Source of the DNA: Chloroflexi bacterium 54-19
GTDB taxonomy: Bacteria; Chloroflexota; Chloroflexia; Chloroheliales; Chloroheliaceae
DNA length: 64,000 nt
Direction of reading: 5' to 3'
Assembly: GCA_001898225.1 (NCBI GenBank)
Contig: MKTJ01000004.1
Span: 117,531-181,530, forward strand
Shown piece by piece: positions 40,239-49,429 of this stretch. Under the pieces are notes generated by a model. The model was not told where the DNA came from. It did no database searches and worked only from the letters and a program-made list of their open reading frames with translations. The position numbers and the translations under genes were made by a program. The number at the start of each line of letters is the position of its first letter. The stretch's first letter is position 1.

Positions 40239-42857
40239 TTACCGGCCCGGCGCGGCGAAACCGCCGCCGCCACCGTTGACAAAGACGGCACCCCCGCCAC
40301 CGCCACCAAAGCCACCGGTCGTGGTTGTGCGGGTGGTACCACCTGTGCTGGCCGTGCTGACCACAATCACATCACCTTCTTTAATGTTGCCGCCGGTGAT
40401 TTCGGTATAGCTGTCGCCAACCAGCCCGGTAACGATGTCCACATCTTCGGTCTTGTTGGTGGCCGCATCCAGCAGGATGGTTACATAGCTGCTGGTGACC
40501 CCGTTGACCCGGTGGGTCTTGACGGCCCGGTTGGGGACAGCCAGTACTCCCGCTTTCAGGTTCAGACAGAAGGTGACGTTCGCCGTCATACCAATCTTGG
40601 GCTGTTGGGTGCTGTTGTTGGTGCTGAGAGTGTAACCGCAGACCCCGGTCGCGGTAGCCAGCGCCGCGGAACCGCCCCGGACGCCGGTCCCACCGTTGCC
40701 GTTAGTGGCCCCGGTCCCGGTTCCGGTGGGGGCCCCGGCTGCCGCTGTTCCACCGGGCGTAGTCGCTGCCCCAGGTGTACCCGCCGCCGCTGTCCCGCCG
40801 GTCCCATTGCGCCCGGTAAAGGTGCCGCCAGTTGGGCGCTGTAACAGTTTAGCAAATTCTTGTGGGTAGGCGTTTACCAGGCTGTTGGTAGAACCCTGGT
40901 CGAGCGTAACCGTGACGGTGTAGTTGACGACGTTGCTGGTTACGGTCGCCTTGGACGAGATAAAGGTAACTTTCCCGGTAAAGCTCTTGTTAGGGATACC
41001 GTCAAGGTTGAGCGCTACCGGCATATTCTCGGTAATCTTGGAGATGTCGGTTTCACCCACGTTTACATCGACGTGCAGGCTGCTCAGGTCGACCACTTCA
41101 TATATAACCGTCGAAGCCGTCACAAGCTGCCCGGTTGTAACCGTGGTCGAGATAACCGTCCCGTTAATCGGAGACTTCAGGACGGCGGAGTCGAGGGCAA
41201 TTTTGGCCTTGTCAAGGTTGGTCTGGGCCACTTCCAATTGAGCCTTGGCGATAGCGATGGCGTTCTGGGTGGGACCGGCTTTGAGGTCGTCCAGGGTCGC
41301 CTGGGCCTGCTTTACGCTCGATTCAGCCTGGGTAATCGCGTCAGGGGTGCCGCCCTTGAGTTTCGCCAGGTTGGCCTGGGCCGAGGCTACACCTGATTGG
41401 GCCGAGAGTATAGATTGCTGGGCCGAAGCTACCGAAGCTTCATCGGCAGCGATAGTCGCGTCGGTCGGGGTCAGGGCAATCAGGGCTTTGTTGGCGGAGT
41501 CGAGCCCGGCCTGGGCCGAGGCTACCTGGGCCGCTGCCGAGGCAATGTCGGCCTGGGTCGGTCCGGCCTTGGCTTTGTCTAGTTGGGCCTTGGCGTTATC
41601 CACCGTTGACTGTAAGGTCAGGGTCTGGGTCTGCAACTGGACATTGGCGTCGTTAAGGGTCAGGTCGGCTTTGTTATAGGTATCCTGGGCCGTCTGCATC
41701 GTCCGAAGCGCGGTGGTTTCGGCGTCAATCTGGGCCTGGGTCAGGTTAGATTTCAAGGAGCCATCGGCGTTGCGGTTGGCAGTCACCTGCTCCTGGTATT
41801 TTTCCTGGGCATCCTGTAAGGCCAGGAGAGCCTCTTGTTTTGCCATCTGGTCGCTGGCAATCGTCAGATTTAACTGGCTGAGGGACTTTTTCTGGTTGGC
41901 GACAGCCTGGTCGTAGGTCGATTGGGCTGAGGCGATTGTAGCGGCATCGTTCCCGGCCAGGGTCTTGGCCTGGGCCGCTTTGGCGCTTTCCAGGCTGGCC
42001 TGGGCCGAGCTCAACGACGCTTTGGCAGCGGCAATATCGGAAGGAGTGCCCCCCGCCAGGTCCGCGGCCAGTTTAGCCTGGGCGCTTTTGAGGTTAGCCT
42101 GGGCGGTGCCAATCTGGCCGTTGGCGGTGGCTAAAGCCGCGTTCGCGCTGGCGATGTCTTCCGCCGTGGCGGTGCCGTTAACGGTCTGGTTGTAGCTGGC
42201 TTTGGCCGAGTCTAGTTGAGCCTGGGCTACTTCGAGGTCTTTCTGGGTCGCACCCGCGATGGTGGTATTATAGGTGGCTAACTGTTGGTCATAGCTGGAT
42301 TGGGCGCTTTGCAGGGAAAAATTCAGGTCGGAGTTATCAATTTCGGCCAGGGAATCGCCCGCTTTGACAGTGTCACCCAGGTTTTTATAAAGTTTGGTGA
42401 TGGTGCCGCCCGCGCTGAAAGTCATGTTCTGGTCGGCGTTAGCCTGGACCTGCCCGCTTGAGCTGATGGCAACGCTTACGGGCAACCGGGTGCTGGCAAT
42501 GGTAGTAGAGCCGACAAAAGCAGGGTTGGTCTGGGTGCTGCGCACGTAGAAAAAAGCTCCGACCCCGGCTGCGATGGCTACTAACACGACGAGAACCCAA
42601 CCCCAGGGGTTGGCACGTTTACGCGGAGCGGGACGGGTACGAGGGCGGGTCACCGGTCTACCGAGGGCACCACCGCCCCCGGTGGTAGGTCCTAAACCTC
42701 CCCCTGCCTGGCCGGGAACAGCTTCCAGGCCATCCGAATCAGCTGCCGGGGTGGTCACCTTACCCGGCGTCTTGATTTCGGGCTGGGATACAATCGGGTT
42801 CTTGGCCGGTACCGTACTTTCGCCGTCAAGGGGGGCTAAATCTTTGGACTCTTCCAT
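40239..42857 (-). CDS. Very long HlyD/MacA-type membrane-fusion (adaptor) protein
   Basis: This 872-residue protein has a Pro/Gly-rich cytosolic N-terminus, a membrane helix (about 85-107) and an external part. A lipoyl-like half (ISSSGQVQANADQNMTFSAGGTI) is followed by about 430 residues of Ala/Gln/Asp/Lys heptad repeats with units such as AQAxLDSAKAxxxQ and TPSDIAAAKASLSSAQ, then the second lipoyl half (VLKSPINGTVISTTVTTGQLV), a beta-barrel, a Gly/Thr/Ala-rich linker (690-750) and a C-terminal domain with a Gly-rich end (GGFGGGGGGAVFVNGGGGG). MacA homologues are about 400 residues, so the helical hairpin is greatly extended. In an organism without a proven outer membrane the extra reach is unexplained. 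Confidence 0.88.
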   Translation of the reverse strand: MEESKDLAPLDGESTVPAKNPIVSQPEIKTPGKVTTPAADSDGLEAVPGQAGGGLGPTTGGGGALGRPVTRPRTRPAPRKRANPWGWVLVVLVAIAAGVGAFFYVRSTQTNPAFVGSTTIASTRLPVSVAISSSGQVQANADQNMTFSAGGTITKLYKNLGDTVKAGDSLAEIDNSDLNFSLQSAQSSYDQQLATYNTTIAGATQKDLEVAQAQLDSAKASYNQTVNGTATAEDIASANAALATANGQIGTAQANLKSAQAKLAADLAGGTPSDIAAAKASLSSAQASLESAKAAQAKTLAGNDAATIASAQSTYDQAVANQKKSLSQLNLTIASDQMAKQEALLALQDAQEKYQEQVTANRNADGSLKSNLTQAQIDAETTALRTMQTAQDTYNKADLTLNDANVQLQTQTLTLQSTVDNAKAQLDKAKAGPTQADIASAAAQVASAQAGLDSANKALIALTPTDATIAADEASVASAQQSILSAQSGVASAQANLAKLKGGTPDAITQAESSVKQAQATLDDLKAGPTQNAIAIAKAQLEVAQTNLDKAKIALDSAVLKSPINGTVISTTVTTGQLVTASTVIYEVVDLSSLHVDVNVGETDISKITENMPVALNLDGIPNKSFTGKVTFISSKATVTSNVVNYTVTVTLDQGSTNSLVNAYPQEFAKLLQRPTGGTFTGRNGTGGTAAAGTPGAATTPGGTAAAGAPTGTGTGATNGNGGTGVRGGSAALATATGVCGYTLSTNNSTQQPKIGMTANVTFCLNLKAGVLAVPNRAVKTHRVNGVTSSYVTILLDAATNKTEDVDIVTGLVGDSYTEITGGNIKEGDVIVVSTASTGGTTRTTTTGGFGGGGGGAVFVNGGGGGFAAPGR

Positions 42858-43215
42858 CTTTAAAATCCTCTAAGGTCGCTTAAAAGCATGGGAATAGGGT
42901 TTTTCCACTCCGAATTAATTATTTTATTAATCTGGCAAGAAAAAAAATTAAATAAGCAAACGCCTATACTGAGCCAATTTTAGCAAATTGCTAATTGAAA
43001 AGATTGTGAATATGGAAATTTTTTACAAAGAAATTACAAAGATGTGAACCTGAAAGGCAATTTGATAATTTTCTAAAATACTAAAATTTTTAAAATTTTG
43101 CAAAAAATTTACGTAGTTAGCCTATAAATAACCGTGTAGTGTGATAAGATTTAAGATAGCGACCTTTTAAAATAAAGCTTAAAGTAAGCCAATCAAGCAA
43201 GACCGGGTAAGTATC
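42858..43215. other. AT-rich divergent region between exporter and two-component genes
   Basis: About 358 very AT-rich bases (runs of AAATTTT) with no coding frame, shared by the exporter operon and the response regulator gene. Promoters for both are expected; I could not choose a reliable -35/-10 pair. Its position makes it the likely target of the neighbouring response regulator. Confidence 0.45.
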
Positions 43216-43986
43216 ATGTCAATGCAAACACCTGTAGGCGAGGAAACCCTTCCTAAACTTGGCAATGCCAAAAGAATTCTTATTATTGAAGATGAACCGA
43301 CAATTGCCGACTACCTGACTATTTATTGCCGGGCCGAAGGTTATGACGTAAGCTACGAGCGCGATGGCCTCGATGGCTTGACCCGGTTCCAATCCGAGCA
43401 ACCCGATTTTGTCTTGCTTGACCTGATGCTCCCCGGCCTCGATGGCGTCGAAGTCTGCCGCCGCATCCGGTCTTCCAGCGATGTCCCCATCATTATGGTG
43501 ACCGCCCGGAGCGAGGAAGTGGACAAATTGCTCGGCCTGGAAATCGGGGCTGACGATTATGTTACCAAGCCTTTTAGCCCTCGCGAACTGATGGCGCGTA
43601 TCCGGGTGATTTTCCGCCGCCTGGATAAACAGACCGGTTCCGGGCCACTCCCACCGCCGCCCACCGATAACGTTAGCCTGGAAAATAGCCTCTTTAGTAT
43701 TGGTAAACTGACGATTAACCGGGATAGCCGGGAAGTTATCTATAGCGGTCAGCTTGTCCCGACCCTGACCAACAAGGAATACGAACTGCTCCTGACCCTG
43801 GCCCGCCGCCCGGGCCGGGTTTACAGCAAGACCGAACTGGAAGAAGCCCTTTACGACTGCGATTCGCTGGTAGCTTCCAGGGCGGTGGGGGTCCATATTT
43901 CCAACCTGCGGGCGAAATTACCTAACCCCAAGCTCATCGAAACGGTGCATGGTATCGGTTACAAGCTGGGCAAGGAGGCCCTTTAG
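43216..43986 (+). CDS. OmpR-family response regulator
   Basis: This 256-residue protein has an intact receiver (ILIIEDEPTIADYL acidic pair, phospho-acceptor Asp in FVLLDLMLPGLDGVEV about residue 70, Lys in VTKPFSP) and a C-terminal winged helix (LTNKEYELLLTLARRPGRVYSKTELEEALY, with recognition helix in AVGVHISNLRAKL). The histidine kinase gene starts immediately after its stop codon. It is divergent from the MacAB-like exporter, which is the most likely target. Confidence 0.93.
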   Translation: MSMQTPVGEETLPKLGNAKRILIIEDEPTIADYLTIYCRAEGYDVSYERDGLDGLTRFQSEQPDFVLLDLMLPGLDGVEVCRRIRSSSDVPIIMVTARSEEVDKLLGLEIGADDYVTKPFSPRELMARIRVIFRRLDKQTGSGPLPPPPTDNVSLENSLFSIGKLTINRDSREVIYSGQLVPTLTNKEYELLLTLARRPGRVYSKTELEEALYDCDSLVASRAVGVHISNLRAKLPNPKLIETVHGIGYKLGKEAL

Positions 43987-45474
43987 ATGGTTTTTCGCTT
44001 AATTCCCCGGTGGCCTTTTAACTTTGGCCGGGGCCGCTTTAGTCTTATTACGCGCTTTGTCATCAGCATGGCCGGGATTGTTATCCTGACGACCGTGGCC
44101 TCGGTAGTTATTTTTAACGTCATGACTACCCAGCAGACCAAAGACCTGGAAAATAAGCTCAATACAGCCTTTAACCAGGCCCAGGACTTGCGTAAAAAGA
44201 CGGAAGTGCCTTCCCAGGAAACGGTTGATAAAATTAAAGCGATTGTCAATAATCCCAACCTTTCCGCCGATGCCCAGCTAACCCAGATTCGCCAGACCTT
44301 CCGCAACGATTCTGCCAGTTATTACGGCGTTTTTGTTAATATCCTGCGGGATTCGGGCCTGCCGGTTACCCCGGATATTCGGATGCTGACTAACCCCGAC
44401 CCTAATGCTACCGGCCCGGTAGCGGTAGCCTTTAAGGGTGTGGCGCGACCCCCTGAAGATAACCCCGAAACGCGCTGGTTAAACCCGGTGGTGCAATCGT
44501 CGCTACTGGGTAGCTTGGCGGCAGGTATTTGCGCGGTCCTGCTGGGCCTGTTCCTGGCCCGCACCATCATTAAGCCGTTAAAAGCCCTCGAAAAAGCCAG
44601 CGAACGCGTTGCGGACGGCAACTATAACCTGGTGCTGACTAACGAGGGCAAAGACGACCTGGGCCGGTTGGCAGCCAGTTTTAATAAGATGGCTCGCGCC
44701 CTGCGTAATACCGAACAAAAGCGCAAAGATTTGCTGGCCGATGTCGCCCACGAACTGCGGACCCCCCTGGCTTCTATCCAGGGCTATACCGAGGTCTTGC
44801 GGGACGGCCTGGTTAGCAGTGTCCAACGCCAGCAGGAAATGTACACCCACATCTTGCAAGAAGTCCGCCACCTGACCCATATGGTTGACTCGTTACGTAT
44901 CTGGATGAACAACGAGCAAGCCCTGGAACATCTCAACGTCGAAACTTTGCCGGCCAGGGTTCCGGCCAAGCAAGTCCTCGACCGCTTCAGACCCCAGGCC
45001 GAACAAGCCGGAGTAGCGCTTGAATTGAAAGTAGCCGAAGGCGCGGAAGAACCGGAAATAACCGTAGATGACGACGCTATAAAGCATGTACTGAGCAACC
45101 TGATTGATAACTCGCTGCGTTATACCCCGCGAGGCGGCACTATTGCTATAACTATCTCCGGCCCCCAGCGGACAAAAGGCCAGAAACAGCGGGTTATCTG
45201 GTTCGAGGTCAAGGATACCGGCAGCGGTATCCCCAATGAGCATTTGCCGTTTGTCTTCGAGCGTTTCTACCGGGTGGATAAAAGCCGCGACCGCAAGACC
45301 GGCGGGACCGGATTGGGGCTGGCGATTGTCAAAGATACTGTCCAGGTCCTGGGCGGCGAAATTTCTATAACCAGCGAACCGAAAAAAGGGACCAGCGTGC
45401 TATTCTGGCTTCCGGCAGCGGTTCCGGCCTCCACGCCCCACCGCAAAATGCTTCTGGCCGGGTTGAGAAACTAA
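43987..45474 (+). CDS. Membrane sensor histidine kinase
   Basis: This 495-residue protein has two membrane helices (about 20-42 and 170-195) around an external sensor domain of about 125 residues, then HAMP, HisKA (DVAHELRTPLASIQGYTEVLRDG, phospho-His about residue 258) and HATPase_c with N-box NLIDNSLRYTPRGG, G1 DTGSGIP, F-box FERFYR and G2 GTGLGLAIV. The start codon directly abuts the response regulator stop. It is the cognate kinase. The signal is unknown, but linkage to an exporter suggests cell-envelope stress or an exported compound. Confidence 0.93.
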   Translation: MVFRLIPRWPFNFGRGRFSLITRFVISMAGIVILTTVASVVIFNVMTTQQTKDLENKLNTAFNQAQDLRKKTEVPSQETVDKIKAIVNNPNLSADAQLTQIRQTFRNDSASYYGVFVNILRDSGLPVTPDIRMLTNPDPNATGPVAVAFKGVARPPEDNPETRWLNPVVQSSLLGSLAAGICAVLLGLFLARTIIKPLKALEKASERVADGNYNLVLTNEGKDDLGRLAASFNKMARALRNTEQKRKDLLADVAHELRTPLASIQGYTEVLRDGLVSSVQRQQEMYTHILQEVRHLTHMVDSLRIWMNNEQALEHLNVETLPARVPAKQVLDRFRPQAEQAGVALELKVAEGAEEPEITVDDDAIKHVLSNLIDNSLRYTPRGGTIAITISGPQRTKGQKQRVIWFEVKDTGSGIPNEHLPFVFERFYRVDKSRDRKTGGTGLGLAIVKDTVQVLGGEISITSEPKKGTSVLFWLPAAVPASTPHRKMLLAGLRN

Positions 45475-45501
45475 CCCCGGCCCGGTTAGAAAACCGGAAA
45501 T

Positions 45502-45539
45502 AAAAAGAGGCTTTCGTTTGATGGAAAGCCTCTTTTTTA
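45502..45539. terminator. Bidirectional terminator after the sensor kinase
   Basis: A 14-bp stem (45502-45515 with 45524-45537, core AGAGGCTTTC/GAAAGCCTCT) is flanked by A-run and T-run, so it can stop the kinase transcript and the convergent membrane-protein operon. Confidence 0.85.
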
Positions 45540-45562
45540 TTTAATGCAACTTAATAATTACT

Positions 45563-46225
45563 TTAGGATACATTCCCCGCTATGGTGATTTGGCCGGGGG
45601 TGGTGCTGATAGCGGTAAGTTGGAGCGACCCACCGTTAATGTTCAGCGCGCTCACCTGGTTGTTAATGTTCGGCTCAATGAACTGGGTATTGACCTGGTT
45701 CATCAACTGCCCGGTGGCTATCGGTAAAGTCCCACCGGTAACTTTGGGTTGCCCGACCACCGCCACCCTGACCTTACCGTCCTGCACCACCAGGCTTTCA
45801 GTAACCAGTAAGTCAAAAGTGGCCGGACCGGCGCTCGCTCGCATTGTCACATCCATCTGGGAGTCGGATTTTATCTCGACCACAATATCTCGGACGGTGA
45901 GCGCGCCCACCTGGTACGGTTTAGCAGCCAGGGCTTTTTCAATCTCCCGGTTTACATAGGTCTGGCTCAGTGTTGCCGAGAGGTCGGGCGTACCGGTCTG
46001 CGCTGCCGGGCGCGGCAGAGGATTGGTTGGATTGGGATTATAAAAGTAGAGAAAGAATATCGCCACTGCCGCCAGCAGGATAGTAAAGACTATGCCCAGG
46101 AAGAACATAGCAAACCCGAACCCGGCCCGGCCCTGGCGCGGGGGTTGGGTGCGCCGGGGTTCACGGTTCGAATAGACCTGCTGAGGCGGACGGTAGGGGG
46201 GCGGCGGGCCCGGACTATAACTCAT
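45563..46225 (-). CDS. Single-pass membrane protein of unknown function
   Basis: This 220-residue protein has a Pro/Arg-rich cytosolic N-terminus (PPPPYRPPQQ, RRTQPPRQGR), one membrane helix (about 36-60), and an external domain of about 150 residues rich in beta-strand patterns (ALTVRDIVVEIKSDSQMDVTMRASAG, KVRVAVVGQPKVTGG). The layout recalls DUF2993/LmeA-like or YpmS-like lipid-binding proteins, but I cannot confirm the family. The ATG directly follows the stop codon of the zincin gene (TAG-ATG), so the two are co-translated. Confidence 0.65.
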   Translation of the reverse strand: MSYSPGPPPPYRPPQQVYSNREPRRTQPPRQGRAGFGFAMFFLGIVFTILLAAVAIFFLYFYNPNPTNPLPRPAAQTGTPDLSATLSQTYVNREIEKALAAKPYQVGALTVRDIVVEIKSDSQMDVTMRASAGPATFDLLVTESLVVQDGKVRVAVVGQPKVTGGTLPIATGQLMNQVNTQFIEPNINNQVSALNINGGSLQLTAISTTPGQITIAGNVS

Positions 46226-47461
46226 CTAGGCCGCCTGCAACTTCTCTACCCGGTCAATCCAGAGTTCAGGCTCCTTGACCTCCTGCAAAGTCGGCAGGTA
46301 TTTGGCCTCGGCCCACATCAGGTTGGCGAAGTCAATCCCCTTCAACTCGACCACTTTATCCACGAAGATTTCGCCCAACCGGTACTGCTCCATCTTCAGG
46401 TTCATGCCGGTGAGCCGGAAGAATAGCTTGTCGATAATGGTCCGGTTGCTCGAACGATGGTCCATCCGGTATTTAATCTGCTCGTAGTTCGGCATCAGTT
46501 TGGCCCCGATGGCGTTCATCATGTGGTTGCTGTAGCCTTCGACGATACTCATAAGAGCCTGGAGATGTTCGAACAAAGCGTGCTGTTCGGGTGTCATGAC
46601 CCGCTCAATCCAGCCGCCCCCCTTGGCTTCGTTCTCGCGGAAGCGCCGGAAGTACCCGCCCAACCCGCCGTTTTGCTTCAGGCGGCCCAGGTCGTCGGTT
46701 ATCAGGCTGAAATATTTTTCCAGGATAGAGTTAAAGTGCTGGCGCAACCAGGGATGCGACTCAAACTCGAAAGCGTGGGTCGTTTCGTGGAGGGCAATCC
46801 AGAGGCGGAACTCGTCGCCATTCACGCCCATATTCTGAATGGTCATGTTGATGTTCGGCTCGACGAAAAAGACCTTGCCGTTGACTGGTTCTTTACCCAA
46901 AAGACTGAGGTCGTACTGGCCGAGGACGCGCCGTCCCAGGTAGCCCAGCAGCAGCCCTACTTCGGCGCTGATAACTGTCTGGTTGATGTTGCCCATAACC
47001 ATCTGGGCGAAGGCGCTGCTCTTTAGCTGCGCTTCCCGGTTCAGTTTTTCAATCGGTTCGAAAAGTTGTTTGAAAGAAACGATGTTGGCGTCGGCCCAAT
47101 CGGTCCGGGTCACCACGCGGACAGTATCCAGATCGCGCGGAAAAGAGGTGTGGGAATAATCTTCGATAATCGGCACGGCCCTGGCAACCAGTTCGCTGTA
47201 ATACTGGTTCCACTCCTCCCGCCACTCGGCGCTGGCCGTTTCGTTGGCGTTCATGCGGTGGGCAGTAGCGCGGACCCGTTCCCAGTCGATCATGCTGGGC
47301 GGCCCACCGGCCCGTTCTCCGGCCAGTTGGGCCTGGCGGCTCCGGGAATTGGCCCAGGCGGCCCCAACCGCCGCGACTGTTGCAATCCCCACACCTACAG
47401 CCAGTTTGCCGTATTTGTTCAGATTGTCCCCGTTTCCTCGTTTCGCGTCATAATTTGCCAT
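46226..47461 (-). CDS. Zincin_2/DUF2342 family putative metalloprotease
   Basis: This 411-residue protein has a short membrane-like N-terminal helix (about 17-36, LAVGVGIATVAAVGAAWA) and the family zinc motif LWIALHETTHAFEFESHPW around residue 225 (HExxH), with IVEGYSNHMMNAIG about residue 300, which supplies a conserved Glu-Gly-Tyr. Members are annotated as zinc-dependent metalloproteases or coenzyme F420 biosynthesis-associated proteins, mainly in Actinobacteria and Chloroflexi; their role is unproven. It is followed without a gap by a single-pass membrane protein. Confidence 0.88.
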   Translation of the reverse strand: MANYDAKRGNGDNLNKYGKLAVGVGIATVAAVGAAWANSRSRQAQLAGERAGGPPSMIDWERVRATAHRMNANETASAEWREEWNQYYSELVARAVPIIEDYSHTSFPRDLDTVRVVTRTDWADANIVSFKQLFEPIEKLNREAQLKSSAFAQMVMGNINQTVISAEVGLLLGYLGRRVLGQYDLSLLGKEPVNGKVFFVEPNINMTIQNMGVNGDEFRLWIALHETTHAFEFESHPWLRQHFNSILEKYFSLITDDLGRLKQNGGLGGYFRRFRENEAKGGGWIERVMTPEQHALFEHLQALMSIVEGYSNHMMNAIGAKLMPNYEQIKYRMDHRSSNRTIIDKLFFRLTGMNLKMEQYRLGEIFVDKVVELKGIDFANLMWAEAKYLPTLQEVKEPELWIDRVEKLQAA

Positions 47462-47670
47462 TGGTACTGCTCCTTACCCTAGGGTTTACCTCAATAAAAT
47501 GGTTAATAATAGCAGGCCGGACCATCTTTAAAAAATAAAAGTCCGGCGTTTCGGTAAAAACATGCAATCTTTACGGTCCCGGCTCTGAAAAGGTTTCAAA
47601 CCCCCTTTTTTCCTGACCCCGGCCTGTCTTTACCGCTGCGCGGCCCCACGCGGTTGGCACAACGCGGTTG

Positions 47671-48435
47671 CTAAAATTCCAGCCCTTTTTGGGCCTTGAT
47701 ACCTTTGCTGTAGGGGTGTTTGATTTCGGTCATCTCCGTCACCAGGTCGGCATATTCAACCAGTTCCGGCAGGGCATTGCGCCCGGTAATAATAACGTGC
47801 ATCCCTTCGGGGCGTTCTTTTAAAACGCTGATTACCTCGTTAACGTCCAACCAGCCGTAACTCAACGTATAGGTCATCTCATCGAGAATGACAATATCGT
47901 AGTCGCCTGACATGATTTTCTGTTTGCAAAGCTCCCAGCAGGCGCGGGCCGTGGCCTTGTCTTTCTCGATGTTCTCGGAAAGCCAGGTAAAACCGTCGCC
48001 CATAGGGATAATCTCGATGCCAAGCCTTTTGGCCGCCTTATTCTCGCCATAATTCGAGGTCGTTGCCTTGATAAATTGAAGCATGCAGACCCGCATACCT
48101 CGTCCCCAGGCCCGGAAAAGCACCCCCAGCGCGGCGGTGGTCTTACCTTTGCCGTTGCCGGTATTGACCACCACCAGGCCTTTTTGCTGGGAAGGTCGGG
48201 ACCGAGTTTTGTGTTTCTTGTGCAAAGCGACCTGGGCTTCGTGCAGGCGGGTGGCGAATTGTTCGCGGGTCTCGCCGGGTTGGGGTCCGGCGGCTTCCAG
48301 GGCCTGGAGTTCTTTCAGTTCCAGGCTATCTTCTTCATCCTCGCCTTCTTCTTCGCCGCCAGTTGCAGTGTCATCTTCAGTTAGCCCGGTGGCAGTATCA
48401 TCGAGCAGGTCGTCGTCCGGGGTGTGGTCAGTCAT
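47671..48435 (-). CDS. cobO: Cob(I)yrinic acid a,c-diamide adenosyltransferase (CobO/BtuR type)
   Basis: This 254-residue cytosolic enzyme adds the adenosyl ligand to corrinoids. The P-loop-like ATP site is VVNTGNGKGKTTAALG (residues about 91-106), and the Walker-like YDIVILDEMTYTLSYGWLD and HVIITGRNAL motifs follow. The first 60-80 residues are an acidic extension (DDDLLDDTATG, EEEGEDEEDSLE) not found in the 195-residue E. coli BtuR. It starts 13 bases after the Fur-family gene, so the two form one operon. Confidence 0.92.
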   Translation of the reverse strand: MTDHTPDDDLLDDTATGLTEDDTATGGEEEGEDEEDSLELKELQALEAAGPQPGETREQFATRLHEAQVALHKKHKTRSRPSQQKGLVVVNTGNGKGKTTAALGVLFRAWGRGMRVCMLQFIKATTSNYGENKAAKRLGIEIIPMGDGFTWLSENIEKDKATARACWELCKQKIMSGDYDIVILDEMTYTLSYGWLDVNEVISVLKERPEGMHVIITGRNALPELVEYADLVTEMTEIKHPYSKGIKAQKGLEF

Positions 48436-48448
48436 GAAAAGGATTCTC

Positions 48449-49150
48449 CTATCCGGGTTTTTGTGAAATGCCGCTGACGTTCAGGCGGGCCGGTTGTTCG
48501 GTTGTTTTGTTGGTCTTGGTGTGGTCGTGGGGGCTCAGCGGTGAAACCGGCAGGCCCAATTTGGGCGGGGTCGGGATGGCCGCTTCCCGGCAGTTCGGAC
48601 AAAGCCCAAAAAACTCCATCCAGTGACCTTCCAACTTGAAGCCGGTCTGTTTTTCCAGGAAAGCCGTTAGCTCGGTAAAGTCGCAGCCTTCAAATTCAAT
48701 GGTCTGGTCGCAGCACCGGCAGACCACCTGGTGATTGTGGCCGTGAATGAGTTCGTAGCGGTGGCAGCCGTCACTGGTATGGACCCGCTGCAACAGGCCA
48801 AGTTCGGTTAGCAGCTTGACGGTGCGAAAGACGCTGGCGACCCCCGGTTTAGTGCCGGGCCGGTTCTCAATTTTTTCGGTAAGGTCGGTAATCTCGAACC
48901 CGTGCCGGAAATTTACGATTTCTTCTATTATAGTCAGGCGCGGGTCGGTCACTTTGAAACCGGCCTCGATAAGGGCCTGGGCCAGCCGCAAAGTCTGGCG
49001 GTCGAGCTGGTTCTCACGGTCCCGCAGAAAGCGAGTAGAGATTTCCTGCTCCTGGGCTTGGTCCTGGGACCGGTCCCCACCGGAAGATTCGACCGGTTCT
49101 AAAGTATCTTTGGCCGTAGCCTGGGAAGTTTTACCTTTTTTATGCAGCAT
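48449..49150 (-). CDS. Fur-family metalloregulator with long terminal extensions
   Basis: This is 233 residues from the ATG giving MLHKKGK; a TTG ten codons upstream is possible. The Fur winged helix is in the middle: GFKVTDPRLTIIEEIVNF, then PGVASVFRTVKLLTELGLLQRV (recognition helix). The metal/dimer domain has the sensory HGHNHQVVCRCCD and two CxxC pairs (CRCC and CPNC) for structural zinc. About 50 residues before and 45 after (rich in Pro, His, Thr) exceed the usual 130-150 length. It precedes cobO in one operon, so it may control cobalamin or metal supply; whether it senses iron, zinc, nickel or cobalt cannot be told. Confidence 0.88.
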   Translation of the reverse strand: MLHKKGKTSQATAKDTLEPVESSGGDRSQDQAQEQEISTRFLRDRENQLDRQTLRLAQALIEAGFKVTDPRLTIIEEIVNFRHGFEITDLTEKIENRPGTKPGVASVFRTVKLLTELGLLQRVHTSDGCHRYELIHGHNHQVVCRCCDQTIEFEGCDFTELTAFLEKQTGFKLEGHWMEFFGLCPNCREAAIPTPPKLGLPVSPLSPHDHTKTNKTTEQPARLNVSGISQKPG

Positions 49151-49316
49151 AACGGTCTTTGTAATTGCTCCATCAATCAAATTGCTACCGGAACTCTGGC
49201 GAGAATAATCGCGTCCGGCCAGGACCGGGTATTTAAGCCCGGCCTGTTATGTTCTCTGTGCCCTATATTTTAACATGCCTGTCCAATTCTTACCGGAAGT
49301 AGCCCCAATTTCTCAT

Positions 49317-49345
49317 TTGACAAGAATCTACGATTATCATATACT
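49317..49345 (+). promoter_or_regulatory. Near-perfect sigma-70 promoter
   Basis: TTGACA (49317-49322), exactly 17 bases, TATACT (49340-49345). It lies about 85 bases before a small membrane protein gene and between that gene and the divergent Fur-family gene. GATTATCAT overlaps the -10 side and resembles half of a Fur box. Confidence 0.8.
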
Positions 49346-49429
49346 CAACTTAGTCCCTGGTTCATCGGTAAACTGCCTTTTGTTGATGGAAACCTTTAAC
49401 TGCTTGCATTGGTTGATTCTGGAGCAATG

